Shown: in pieces, positions 1-6,945 of the stretch | Layout: each line of letters opens with the position of its first letter | Numbering within the stretch: the stretch's first letter is position 1 | Assembly (NCBI GenBank): GCA_021847735.1 | Contig: JAJZQD010000007.1 | Coordinates: 1 to 53,534, forward strand | Length of the DNA: 53,534 nucleotides | Reading direction: 5' to 3' | Origin: Bacillota bacterium | Lineage (GTDB): Bacteria > Bacillota > Thermincolia > Thermincolales > UBA2595 | Translations under genes and position numbers: made by a program | Notes under the pieces: model-generated | The model's input: the letters and a program-made list of their open reading frames with translations, nothing else | Database searches by the model: none | Told to the model about the DNA's origin: nothing

Positions 1-2
1 GT

Positions 3-1703
3 GAAGACATTTCGGAACGCAAAAAGGCGGAGGAGGTGTTGAAAAGGTATCAACTCCTGTCCGAACGTGCCCGTGACATCATTTTGTTTATTCAGCGGGA
101 CGGCTGTATTCTGGAGGCCAATAACGCCGCAGTAAACGCTTACGGTTTTCAACGCGAAGAAATGTTGGCCCAAAACATCTATGATCTGCGTGCACCGGAG
201 GCGAAATCTTCCTTAGACCATCAAATTAGCAAGGGGGAGTCCGAAGGCGCTTTGTATGAGACACTCCACCAACGCAGGGATGGCACCGTGTTTCCGGTAG
301 AAGTAAGTTTACAGGGGGCGTTTATCGGCAACCAGCAGGTTTTATTGGCTATTATCCGGGATATTACCGAGCGCAAGCGGGCGGAAGAGATAATTAACCA
401 CCTGGCATATCATGACCCTCTCACAGACCTGCCTAACCGGTTACTTTTTTATGACCGGCTGACAGTGGCTTTAGCAGACGCCCAGCGTAACGGGGGGATG
501 CTGGCCGTAATGTTCCTTGATTTAGACCGCTTTAAATATGTGAATGATATGATGGGTCATGCCATAGGTGACCAGCTCCTAAAAGATGTTGCCAGACAAC
601 TAACCGGTTGTGTACGCAAAAACGATACCGTAGCCCGCATCGGTGGTGACGAATTTACAATTCTCCTGCCCTATATCAGCCATGAAGAGGATGCGGCCAG
701 AGTAGCCGAGAAGATTATCGATACCCTTAAGAAACCTTGGGTGGTCAACGGCCAAGAATTTCAAATCACGAGTAGTGTTGGGATTGTCCTTTACCCAAAT
801 GACGGGGAGAGCGCGGAAACCCTGACAACCAACGCAGATACTGCCATGTATCGGGCTAAAGAAGAGGGGGACAATTACCAATTCTATACTCCGGCCATGA
901 ATATAAAAGCCATGGAGCGCCTGTCTATGGAACAGGCACTGCGGAAGGCTGTGGAACAAAAAGAATTCGTGGTTCACTACCAACCTCAGGTTGATATCAA
1001 AAGCGGTCGGATAATCGGTGTAGAAGCCCTTGTGCGCTGGCAGCACCCGGAACGGGGGTTAGTGCTGCCGATGGAATTTATTCCTTTGGCGGAAGACACA
1101 GGGCTAATAGTTCCTATGGGGGAATGGGTGCTGCGTACTGTCTGTGCTCAAAATAAGGCCTGGCAGGAGGCAGGATACCCTCCTATGCGTGTGGCCGTGA
1201 ACCTTTCAGCTTGCCAGTTCCGGCAAAGACAGCTAGTTGAAACAATTGACGAGGTAATAAAGGAAACAGGTATGGACCCCGGTTTATTGGAATTGGAGAT
1301 TACTGAAAGTACGGCTATGGAGGATGTAGAATTTTCCATTGGCATGCTCAAGAGCGTGAAAGAAATGGGAATCCGCATTGCCATTGACGATTTCGGGACG
1401 GGGTATTCATCGCTTAGTTACTTAAGAAGATTTCCTATCACAACTCTGAAGATAGACAGGTCGTTTGTACGTGATGTTCTTACTGATGTTGAGGATGCGG
1501 CCATAGTAGCAACAATAATTGTCCTGGCCCAGAACCTTAAACTCAAAGTCGTTGTTGAAGGGGTCGAGACCGAAGAGCAACTGGCCTTTTTCGAACAACA
1601 GGAGTGTTTCGAAATGCAGGGCTATTTGTTCAGCAAACCGGTGCCGGCGGAGGGTATCGAAAAGCTCCTCAAAAAGGCCTCGGCAATAGCTTTGAAAGCA
1701 TAA
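3..1703 (+). CDS. PAS-GGDEF-EAL cyclic-di-GMP protein (5' end outside window)
   Basis: Signalling protein with both a diguanylate cyclase (GGDEF) and a c-di-GMP phosphodiesterase (EAL) domain. The first GTG is at 36, but the same frame is open to base 3 and reads EDISERKKAEEVLKRYQ, the usual end of a preceding PAS/PAC domain, so the gene starts upstream of the window. Counting from the GTG at 36, a PAS domain covers about residues 10-115 and ends in DITERKRAEE. A GGDEF domain follows with an intact RIGGDEF motif (about residue 202), and then an EAL domain beginning EALVRWQHP (about residue 330) with ENLTES- and DDFGTGYSS-type motifs. Both active sites look intact, so net activity cannot be predicted. 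The PAS domains suggest a redox or ligand signal. Confidence 0.93.
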   Translation, partial: EDISERKKAEEVLKRYQLLSERARDIILFIQRDGCILEANNAAVNAYGFQREEMLAQNIYDLRAPEAKSSLDHQISKGESEGALYETLHQRRDGTVFPVEVSLQGAFIGNQQVLLAIIRDITERKRAEEIINHLAYHDPLTDLPNRLLFYDRLTVALADAQRNGGMLAVMFLDLDRFKYVNDMMGHAIGDQLLKDVARQLTGCVRKNDTVARIGGDEFTILLPYISHEEDAARVAEKIIDTLKKPWVVNGQEFQITSSVGIVLYPNDGESAETLTTNADTAMYRAKEEGDNYQFYTPAMNIKAMERLSMEQALRKAVEQKEFVVHYQPQVDIKSGRIIGVEALVRWQHPERGLVLPMEFIPLAEDTGLIVPMGEWVLRTVCAQNKAWQEAGYPPMRVAVNLSACQFRQRQLVETIDEVIKETGMDPGLLELEITESTAMEDVEFSIGMLKSVKEMGIRIAIDDFGTGYSSLSYLRRFPITTLKIDRSFVRDVLTDVEDAAIVATIIVLAQNLKLKVVVEGVETEEQLAFFEQQECFEMQGYLFSKPVPAEGIEKLLKKASAIALKA

Positions 1704-1705
1704 GG

Positions 1706-1796
1706 GGCTGTCGGGAGACGGCCTCTTATGCTTTGGGTAAAGTGGAACACACCTGCATCTTCCACTTTTATTTGCGGAAAGAAGCTGTCTCCTGAC
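1706..1796. repeat. Decayed palindromic-repeat remnant / imperfect hairpin
   Basis: Just after the GGDEF-EAL stop there is an imperfect inverted repeat: CTGTCGGGAGAC near 1709 against GTCTCCTGAC near 1787. It encloses GGAACACACCTGC, the right arm of the palindromic repeat family found at 6565, 12425 and elsewhere. It may also act as a terminator. It appears to be an eroded copy. Confidence 0.4.
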
Positions 1797-1845
1797 CTTC
1801 GAAAAACATTCTTGAATTTTACCTGAGTTTACAATATAATTCTGT

Positions 1846-1868
1846 TATAATGGTACCCATAGGGGGTA
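1846..1868 (+). promoter_or_regulatory. -10 box and CsoR/CstR-like operator of the decayed hesB copy
   Basis: A TATAAT box (1846-1851) runs directly into the imperfect palindrome TACCCATAGGGGGTA (1854-1868). The arrangement matches the cleaner site at 2074-2094. CsoR-family repressors bind such ATACCC...GGGTAT palindromes, so this is probably a diverged copy of the same operator. Confidence 0.5.
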
Positions 1869-1920
1869 TAGTTTTAGATTAGGCCTTTTATTACTTTGAT
1901 ATAATATAGGGGGTGTTTGG

Positions 1921-2019
1921 ATGATTAGTGTGACAAGCGAGGCCGTTAAAGAGTTGAAAGAGGTTGTGAAGGCCAATGAGGCCGGGGCGGTAAGGGTTGT
2001 TACTAAGTTTTACCGGTAA
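1921..2019 (+). pseudogene. Truncated HesB-like protein (decayed copy)
   Basis: A 32-residue ORF beginning MISVTSEAVKELKEVVKANE and ending AVRVVTKFYR. It aligns with the first 30 residues of the HesB-like selenoprotein that starts at 2127 (MITVTETAQKELKK...MVRVSFTGFG) but stops at TAA just before the Gly-Phe-Gly-Sec site. It is preceded by GGGGG and a duplicate of the operator-promoter arrangement. The remaining HesB core is absent between 2020 and 2100. The similarity is moderate, so this is an old paralogue that lost its 3' part, not a recent duplication. It could still be translated as a short peptide. Confidence 0.6.
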
Positions 2020-2050
2020 AATGTTGTCGGAAAATTTCTCTTAAAAGTAG

Positions 2051-2094
2051 TTGAATTATGCCAGGCAATATATTATAATACCCCTATGGGGTAT
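2051..2094 (+). promoter_or_regulatory. Sigma-A promoter overlapped by a perfect CsoR/CstR-like palindrome
   Basis: The -35 TTGAAT (2051-2056) and -10 TATAAT (2074-2079) are 17 bp apart. The -10 overlaps the perfect palindrome ATACCCCTATGGGGTAT (2078-2094, arms of 7 around TAT). CsoR-family repressors (copper CsoR, persulfide CstR) use operators of this form. Bound repressor would block the -10. For an iron-sulfur/sulfur-type gene, a persulfide or metal sensor is a reasonable inference. No csoR gene lies in the window. Confidence 0.65.
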
Positions 2095-2126
2095 GCTGGA
2101 TAAAATTGCAGGAAGGGGGATGTTAA

Positions 2127-2420
2127 ATGATTACTGTAACAGAAACGGCGCAGAAGGAACTGAAAAAGACCCTGTCTAATAACAATACCAGTATGGTACG
2201 GGTTTCATTTACCGGGTTTGGTTGAGGCGGACCAAAGTTTAATCTGGCTTTGGAAGAGTCAGCGAAGGATGATGATAAGGTTTTCGAACTGGACGGTTAT
2301 AAAGTTGTTATCAGCAAGGATTATGAGCCTTTTTATAAAAACCTGACGATTGACTGGGTCGACCATAGGGCCAGCAGGGGATTCAAGGTGTATGACAGCC
2401 GCAACAGCAGCAGCTGCTAA
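2127..2420 (+). CDS. HesB-like selenoprotein (in-frame UGA = selenocysteine 33)
   Basis: Small protein of the HesB/IscA-like fold, 97 residues if the TGA at 2223-2225 is read as selenocysteine. The frame runs from the ATG at 2127 (strong GGAAGGGGG site upstream) through GFTGFG-U-GGPKFNLALEES-type sequence to TAA at 2418. The match continues without interruption on both sides of the TGA, and G-x-U-G-G-P is the signature of the known HesB-like bacterial selenoprotein family. Seven bases after the TGA, CCAAAG (2232-2237) and CTTTGG (2248-2253) can form a 6-bp stem with a 10-nt loop, a plausible bacterial SECIS. The C-terminus is Ser/Cys-rich (NSSSC). The function is unproven; a redox or Fe-S/sulfur role is inferred from the fold. 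Control is probably by the CsoR/CstR-like operator upstream. Confidence 0.88.
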
Positions 2421-2478
2421 AAAACGTCTAATCGTTTCCCAAAAACCCATTATCTTTGAGGCAAAATACAGCCTCTAA

Positions 2479-2507
2479 AGCCTGCCCTTTTTGGCAGGCT
2501 GTTTTTA
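2479..2507 (+). terminator. Rho-independent terminator after the HesB-like selenoprotein gene
   Basis: AGCCTGCC and GGCAGGCT form an 8-bp stem around a short T-rich loop, followed by GTTTTTAT. Confidence 0.8.
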
Positions 2508-2527
2508 TAGACGGAGGTAACCCACCC

Positions 2528-2872
2528 GTGCCTGATATATCTTCCCTATACAAGCAGATCTATACCATCCTTGACCGCCATTTCTTGTCCCGGACTGACT
2601 GTGGAGAACTGTGCGGCAAAACCTGCTGCTGTTATACGGCTCCTGATGACACTGAGAGTGGAATGGAGCTTTTTCCGGGCGAGGAAGAGGTGTTTCGCAT
2701 CGAAGCGGGCTGGCACAAACCCAGATTTTTGCCGGGAACCCTATATGAATACCCCCCCGACTGGGGCGAGAGGACGGGCTTATTCCAGATTAGGTGCCAG
2801 GAACCGTGCCCCAGGCACGAAAGACCGGTGGCATGTCGTTTATCCCAATTCCAAGACTCCACCTTCTATTAG
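2528..2872 (+). pseudogene. YkgJ-like Cys-rich (Zn/Fe-chelating) protein, interrupted by a mobile element
   Basis: The start is the GTG at 2528, after GACGGAGGTAA. The product contains C-x3-C-x3-CCC (RTDCGELCGKTCCC, about residues 20-33) and a C-terminal pair of cysteines in CQEPCPRHERPVACRL. This resembles the CxxCxxCC zinc/iron-chelating family (YkgJ-like). The native frame ends at ACRL (2842), where the 112-bp hairpin element begins. The ORF then runs through the element to an artificial stop at 2872. If 2843-2954 is removed, the frame continues ACRL-LPFQIFNEDDGYLAG, which fits this family, until the palindromic repeat at 2993 destroys the C-terminus. The gene is therefore doubly disrupted. 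Confidence 0.65.
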
Positions 2873-2954
2873 GTGGAGTTTCCACTTTTCTGCTTCAGTG
2901 GGGGTAGAGTCCCCCACTGAAGTTTCGATGTTCAGCTTTAGCTGAACGAGTTCA
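2843..2954 (+). mobile_element. Three-hairpin mini-element, copy 1 (inside the YkgJ-like gene)
   Basis: 112 bp, almost identical to 48893-49004 and, in reverse, to 28195-28303. It carries three hairpins: CTCCACCT.../AGGTGGAG; a 12-bp stem CTTCAGTGGGGG/CCCCCACTGAAG with a 6-nt loop (about 2892-2921); and GTTCAGCT-TT-AGCTGAAC. It is preceded by TTTA and followed by C, with no target duplication. This pattern fits IS200/IS605-type insertion. No transposase is encoded. Confidence 0.7.
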
Positions 2955-2992
2955 CTTCCTTTTCAGATATTTAACGAAGATGACGGATATTT

Positions 2993-3091
2993 GGCAGGTG
3001 TATTCCTCCCTCTCCGGAACACACCTGCCCTTTCCCCGAAACTCAAGTAAGGCTGCCTCATTTGGAACTAAATGAGAATGAAAAGGACAGG
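2993..3091 (+). repeat. Palindromic repeat R1 (short form) plus tail module T1
   Basis: A 37-bp short form of the GGCAGGTGT...ACACCTGCC family (2993-3029) with inner arms GGTGTATTCC / GGAACACACC. It is followed by the conserved tail (about 3039-3091) containing AAGTAAGGCTGCCTC and ATGAGAATGAAAAGGACAGG. The same tail occurs after 12539 and 49430, and in reverse at 39544-39590. Confidence 0.7.
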
Positions 3092-3117
3092 TAGTCAAAT
3101 AAAATTGTAAAATTGTG

Positions 3118-3603
3118 TTACGACTGCAGTTTTACGCGCCGCTCAACATGTATGTCATTTCTCATAATGAAAAGCAAAACGGGAACCATAAAGCCCAGGA
3201 GAATGCTTACAATAATAAAGGGCATGGCGCTGTCAGGCCTGTATTTATTATAGAGGCTGTAAAGAATAATGTAGTAAAAAACGAAAAATGCAACGCTGAC
3301 CAGAGGCCCTATTACCGGGGTCTGACCAAGTATTATTGCTGCTAAAAAGCCGACAGGCAGAACAAATTCCAATCTTGGTACAGATAAACCACCGATAGAG
3401 ACCTGGTCAACAATTTTCCCCATTACATAAAGATTTGCAACAGGGATAAATGCCAGCCAACTTCCGTTGATTCCAAGATTTTTCCCCATTTTATAAAGGC
3501 CGAGGGCATACAAAACATATAACGCAAAACCGACCGCAGATAAAAAGACCAGAAAAGGAACTACCTTAAGCAAAACTGAACTGATATCGACTCCGGCATA
3601 CAT
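3118..3603 (-). CDS. Small multi-pass membrane protein, unknown
   Basis: 161 residues with about four hydrophobic segments (about 10-35, 45-60, 80-105 and 130-150) and a basic C-terminal tail. The stretch LYKMGKNLGINGSWLAFIPVANLYVMGKI resembles a motif seen in uncharacterised DUF5684-like membrane proteins (WxAFIPxxNLY). No catalytic residues are recognisable. Transcription is from the right, where a perfect 10-bp inverted repeat (3630-3657) lies just before the start and may be its operator. The function is unknown. Confidence 0.7.
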   Translation of the reverse strand: MYAGVDISSVLLKVVPFLVFLSAVGFALYVLYALGLYKMGKNLGINGSWLAFIPVANLYVMGKIVDQVSIGGLSVPRLEFVLPVGFLAAIILGQTPVIGPLVSVAFFVFYYIILYSLYNKYRPDSAMPFIIVSILLGFMVPVLLFIMRNDIHVERRVKLQS

Positions 3604-3629
3604 AACATATCATCTCTCCCCCGCGAATG

Positions 3630-3657
3630 TATTAGACCGATACGCGCCGGTCTAATA
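3630..3657. promoter_or_regulatory. Perfect 10-bp inverted repeat, candidate TetR-type operator
   Basis: TATTAGACCG (3630-3639) and CGGTCTAATA (3648-3657) are perfect inverted repeats around an 8-bp spacer. It lies 27 bp upstream of the minus-strand membrane protein start (3603). Its size and symmetry fit a dimeric repressor such as TetR/AcrR. There is no T-run, so it is not a terminator. Confidence 0.55.
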
Positions 3658-3764
3658 CCACTATATTTAACATAATGCGGAAACGTACCTGATGATATGT
3701 TAAAGTATTAACCTTATTTATAAAGATTTGTTAAAACCAAATGCTGGGTCTCATTTTAGCCTCC

Positions 3765-4154
3765 TTATTGAATAGTTTTTTGGGAATTGGTCTCCGCGGC
3801 CTGTTTCCTTGTTTTACAGCAAAACTCGTAAATTCCCATGGCCATCAGAAACAATCCGAAAATCTTCTTTAAAAAAGGTGCCGGAATTTTTACTGCTATC
3901 ATCGCGCCTACCACCGCCCCGGCAACTGTACCAACTATCAGGTACATTGCCAGCCGGGGGCGGACATTGCCCTGTTTATAATGGGTAACTACTGCCACCG
4001 CGGAGGTGGGGATAAAAGACAGCAGGGATACCCCCTGGGCTGTATGCTGGTTAATTTCCGTAAGAAAAATCAGGGCCGGAACGAGCAAAGTACCGCCTCC
4101 GACTGCTAAACCGCTTAAAATTCCCGCCAAAAACCCTAAGATTGTCACCAGCAC
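3765..4154 (-). CDS. TauE/SafE-type permease, C-terminal half protein
   Basis: 129 residues with four predicted membrane segments. It begins MLVTILGFLAGILSGLAVGGGTLLVPAL, the glycine-rich repeat typical of TauE/SafE (TSUP) sulfite/anion exporters. The start is a GTG whose G is the last base of the upstream partner's stop (TAG/GTG overlap), so translation is probably coupled. Full-length TSUP proteins are about 250 residues and contain this domain twice; here each half is its own ORF. The substrate is unknown; a sulfur oxyanion is the usual inference for the family. Confidence 0.8.
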   Translation of the reverse strand: MLVTILGFLAGILSGLAVGGGTLLVPALIFLTEINQHTAQGVSLLSFIPTSAVAVVTHYKQGNVRPRLAMYLIVGTVAGAVVGAMIAVKIPAPFLKKIFGLFLMAMGIYEFCCKTRKQAAETNSQKTIQ

Positions 4155-4513
4155 TAAAACATCATCCTTAACCCGGCCAGAAACATAAAGACCCCGAAGA
4201 ACTGGCGAAGCCTGTCAGCCGGTATTTTATTCATTAGTTTTGCTCCCAGATAACCGCCAAGAATGCCGCCCATGGCTACTTCCAGAGCTACCGTATAGTT
4301 TAAATCATTATTTAGTCCGTAAATAACACAACTGGCCACCGTTGTCGGAAGAATTACGGCCAGAGATGTACCATGGGCCTGGTGTTGTGAGACCCCCAGC
4401 GCGAATACCATGGCTGGGATAAGAATGGTGCCTCCTCCGATGCCCAGCAGGCCGTTCACCAAACCTGTAACGATACCAATACCGATTAAAGTGGCCAGCG
4501 TCAAATGTTTCAT
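4154..4513 (-). CDS. TauE/SafE-type permease, N-terminal half protein
   Basis: 119 residues starting MKHLTLATLIGIGIVTGLVNGLLGIG, four hydrophobic segments. The ATG at 4513 is preceded by GGGGGAAAA. The longer frame to 4576 lacks a ribosome site and adds a non-membrane stretch, so it was not chosen. The GLLGIGGGTILIPAM motif is the TSUP repeat. It overlaps the second half gene by one base. The two products probably dimerise into one permease. Both halves carry the intact glycine-rich motif, so this looks like a functional two-gene form and not a frameshift. Confidence 0.8.
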   Translation of the reverse strand: MKHLTLATLIGIGIVTGLVNGLLGIGGGTILIPAMVFALGVSQHQAHGTSLAVILPTTVASCVIYGLNNDLNYTVALEVAMGGILGGYLGAKLMNKIPADRLRQFFGVFMFLAGLRMMF

Positions 4514-4569
4514 TTTTCCCCCAGTGAAAATTGTCGGTTCACAGTCTATTATTTTACACATATAATCTT

Positions 4570-4598
4570 TTGACACAGAGAAAAATATGGTATATTAT
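4570..4598 (+). promoter_or_regulatory. Sigma-A promoter for the RCKP peptide gene
   Basis: TTGACA (4570-4575), 17-bp spacer, TATTAT (4593-4598). It lies 26 bp upstream of the ATG at 4624. Confidence 0.75.
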
Positions 4599-4623
4599 AA
4601 CAAGAACAAAAATTGAAGGGGGA

Positions 4624-4752
4624 ATGCAGGTGGCAGTGTTTGTATGCGGTAAATGCGGTTTTTCAAAGGAGACAAGATGTAAACCCAAAAATTGCCCAGA
4701 GTGCGGAGCCAGCGACTCATTCACCAAAAAAGAAGAAAACAAGAAAAAGTAA
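4624..4752 (+). CDS. RCKP-type rubredoxin-like zinc-ribbon peptide
   Basis: 42 residues with two knuckles, C-G-K-C-G (residues 8-12) and C-P-E-C-G, separated by ETRCKPKN, plus a Lys/Glu-rich tail. The RCKP sequence is the hallmark of the RCKP-type rubredoxin-like family. It should bind one Zn or Fe. The ATG at 4624 follows GAAGGGGGA, and a good sigma-A promoter lies upstream. The frame can be opened further to 4531, but that part overlaps the promoter and is not coding. The physiological role is unknown. Confidence 0.82.
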   Translation: MQVAVFVCGKCGFSKETRCKPKNCPECGASDSFTKKEENKKK

Positions 4753-4763
4753 AAAAGCAGCAA

Positions 4764-4790
4764 AAAAGCAGCACTGGGCTGCTTTTGTTT
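4764..4790 (+). terminator. Rho-independent terminator after the RCKP gene
   Basis: AAAAGCAGC (4764-4772) pairs with GCTGCTTTT (4778-4786), followed by GTTT. Confidence 0.75.
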
Positions 4791-4816
4791 TAGGTACGGG
4801 GAGAAGAGGAGAAAGT

Positions 4817-5929
4817 ATGAAGAGAGTTTTGTTTTTCTCAGTCTCTATTGGAGCTGGGCATGACCTGGCGGCCCGGGCAGTTGTTGAAGAGATACAGTAC
4901 AGGTACCCGGATTGCCAGACAAAGATTGTGGATACCTTCAGGTATATCAACCCTGTATTAAACAAGGTTATTGTGGGCAGTTACATGGAGAGCCTCAAAT
5001 TCAACCCCAAAATCTGGGGATATCTTTATGCCCAGGCTGAGGAGGGTGAAAAACTTGTAGACCTGGGGCAGATTCTCTCCAAACTCGCTTCGACTAAGAT
5101 GGAAAAGCTGATTAGCGATTTTAACCCCCAGGCAATAGTCTGTACTCATGCTTTTCCGGCCGGAATATTATCCGTTCTTAAGGCCAAAGGTAGGTTTGGA
5201 GTGCCCCTAATAGGTGTCACGACAGATTTTACGGTACATCCTTTTTGGATTCACCAGCACATAGATAAGTATGTGCTCCCCTGCGAAGAATTAACATACG
5301 AACTACAGGACTACGGTATCACTGAGGACAAAATCATGCCAACTGGGATACCTCTTAGAAAACAGTTTAGCAAAAGGCAAAGTAAAGGCGAAGCCCGCAA
5401 AAAACTGGGTTTGGCTGACAAAACCACTGTTTTAGTAATGGGGGGAGGGCTCGGCCTCGGTGAAATCGAGACGGTCATTCAAACCCTTGGGAATGCGGAT
5501 ATTGACCTTGGAATCGTTTCCGTGGCAGGTAAAAACGACCGGCTGCGGACAAAGCTGCAGCTTATTTCTACGGTTAATAAGGTAACAGTCGTCGTTTTTG
5601 TCGAAAACATTGCTGAGGTTATGTCGGCGTCGGACTTTATTGTCACTAAACCGGGGGGACTGACCACAGCTGAGGTCCTGGCCACGGGACTGCCGATGAT
5701 AATTGTGAATCCTCTGCCGGGACAGGAAGATAGGAATACCGAGTTTTTGCTAAACTCAGGGGTGGCAGTAAAGGTAAGGAAAACAGGTCAGCTGGTGCCC
5801 CGGATTAAAAACCTTATCTCAAATGGCATCAGGCTTAGGCAGATGGAAGAAATGGCGTCTTTGATCGGTAAACCGTTGGCCGCGTCGTCTTTAACGGATT
5901 TTCTTGAGTCATCCATTGTTAACGATTAA
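4817..5929 (+). CDS. MGDG-synthase-like / processive diacylglycerol glycosyltransferase
   Basis: 370-residue GT28-type glycosyltransferase. It begins MKRVLFFSVSIGAGHDLAAR; GAGH is the acceptor-side loop shared by UgtP, MGDG synthase and MurG. The N-terminal MGDG_synth domain (about 15-170) is followed by a GT-B donor half with VMGGGLGLGE (about 200) and the nucleotide-sugar site TKPGGLTTAEVLATGLPMI (about 280-300). The ATG at 4817 follows GAGAAGAGGAGAAAG. It probably adds hexoses to diacylglycerol in the membrane. The donor and sugar number cannot be read from sequence. It overlaps the GTG/TTG region of the DUF3786 gene only at its stop. Confidence 0.87.
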   Translation: MKRVLFFSVSIGAGHDLAARAVVEEIQYRYPDCQTKIVDTFRYINPVLNKVIVGSYMESLKFNPKIWGYLYAQAEEGEKLVDLGQILSKLASTKMEKLISDFNPQAIVCTHAFPAGILSVLKAKGRFGVPLIGVTTDFTVHPFWIHQHIDKYVLPCEELTYELQDYGITEDKIMPTGIPLRKQFSKRQSKGEARKKLGLADKTTVLVMGGGLGLGEIETVIQTLGNADIDLGIVSVAGKNDRLRTKLQLISTVNKVTVVVFVENIAEVMSASDFIVTKPGGLTTAEVLATGLPMIIVNPLPGQEDRNTEFLLNSGVAVKVRKTGQLVPRIKNLISNGIRLRQMEEMASLIGKPLAASSLTDFLESSIVND

Positions 5930-5945
5930 ATTGGAGGGGTTTCCT

Positions 5946-6560
5946 TTGTCCAAGAGTTACATGAACCTCGATGTTACATATAAATTTGCGGTAGAAAAGC
6001 TTGTCAAAAAAGACCCTCAGGAAATGGCCAGAAACGCTGATGTCACTTACAACCATGAATCGGGGCTCTTTACGGTAACCTACCTCGGTGACAGGTACTC
6101 CGTTTCCTACCCGGACGGAATTGTCGAGTCCTTAGACAAAAAAGAAGAAGTTCCTATGACAGCAAAAATACTTGTTTTACACTACCTGACTAGCGCAAAC
6201 GGCGCACCCTTGCAGAATAAGTGGATTTCCTTCAAGGAACTTCCTGACGGCGCTATTTACATTGAACCGTTTACCAACAGAGCCATTAAGCCAATGTTGA
6301 GTCTCTTTGCCGGAAAACAGGAGGAGTTTGTGGAACTGGCCCTAACCATCGGCGGAAAGGTGGAAAATCTGGGTGACACCGCTGTTACAATATTCCCCCT
6401 GCCCAGAGTTCCTATAACCTATGTCATCTGGAGTGGAGATGACGAATTTCCGGCTTCCGGTAACATCCTGTTTGACGGGTCTGCCTCTTGTTACCTGCCT
6501 ACAGAGGACTACGCCCTGTTGTCCAGCCTGGTTGTATATTATCTTGGCAAACAGATGTAG
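5946..6560 (+). CDS. DUF3786 domain protein
   Basis: 204 residues. I chose the TTG at 5946 because TTGGAGGGGTTTCC directly precedes it; an ATG at 5961 has no good ribosome site. The sequence resembles DUF3786: an N-terminal segment with AVEKLVKKDPQEMARNADV, a central ILVLHYL...WISFKELPDG block and a C-terminal PLPRVPITYVIWSGDDEFP block. No membrane segment or signal peptide is seen. Family members occur mainly in anaerobes, and no reaction is assigned. It directly follows the glycosyltransferase gene (16 bp) and may be co-transcribed. Confidence 0.75.
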   Translation: MSKSYMNLDVTYKFAVEKLVKKDPQEMARNADVTYNHESGLFTVTYLGDRYSVSYPDGIVESLDKKEEVPMTAKILVLHYLTSANGAPLQNKWISFKELPDGAIYIEPFTNRAIKPMLSLFAGKQEEFVELALTIGGKVENLGDTAVTIFPLPRVPITYVIWSGDDEFPASGNILFDGSASCYLPTEDYALLSSLVVYYLGKQM

Positions 6561-6564
6561 GCCA

Positions 6565-6684
6565 GGAATAGGCAGGTGTATTCCTCCGGGCGAGCAACAA
6601 CTCAGCCGGGCAACTGCTCCCGCATACGCGGATCACAGGCCGGCGGACGTCAGCCTCGCCCTGCGGAACACACCTGCCTATTCC
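6565..6684. repeat. Palindromic repeat R2 (full form)
   Basis: 120 bp bounded by the perfect 15-bp arms GGAATAGGCAGGTGT and ACACCTGCCTATTCC. The interior contains GCGAGCAACAACTCAGCC, CGCATACGCGG and GCCGGCGGACGTCAGCC, with GCGAG/CTCGC as an inner arm. Confidence 0.8.
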
Positions 6685-6700
6685 TTATTGGGGGCAAAAG

Positions 6701-6814
6701 AAATAGGGTAATCCTCCGTGCGAGCAACAACTCAGCCGGGCAACTGCTCCCGCATACGCGGATCGCAGGCCGGCGGACGTCAGCCTCGCCCTGCGGAACA
6801 CACCTGCCTATTTC
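6701..6814. repeat. Palindromic repeat R3, tandem copy of R2
   Basis: Starts with a shortened left arm (AAATAGGGTAATCC). From GCGAGCAACAACTC to CACACCTGCCTATT it matches R2 with essentially one difference (GATCACAGG versus GATCGCAGG). The two copies are 130 bp apart, which suggests a recent local duplication. Confidence 0.8.
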
Positions 6815-6945
6815 TTTATATGGGAAAAAGGAAGAGGCTCGTTTTTTGTGGTTATTTGTTGAGGGAGAGGCGTGCGCTTTCAACATAATTCTGACAGTCC
6901 CCGGTGTAAAATAGAACTAACTATAGCCGGGGGGTGATCTGTAGG

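Noticed and set aside
2223-2225. TGA in the HesB-like gene taken as a nonsense mutation
   Set aside because: The family sequence continues in the same frame to a natural stop, the TGA sits at the known Sec position, and a stem-loop follows.
6565-6814. Tandem repeats R2/R3 as a CRISPR array
   Set aside because: Only two units, palindromic ends, no regular spacers, and the same unit is scattered elsewhere without cas genes.
6421-6914. Overlapping open frames across the repeats
   Set aside because: They arise from the two repeat copies and have no ribosome site or family match.
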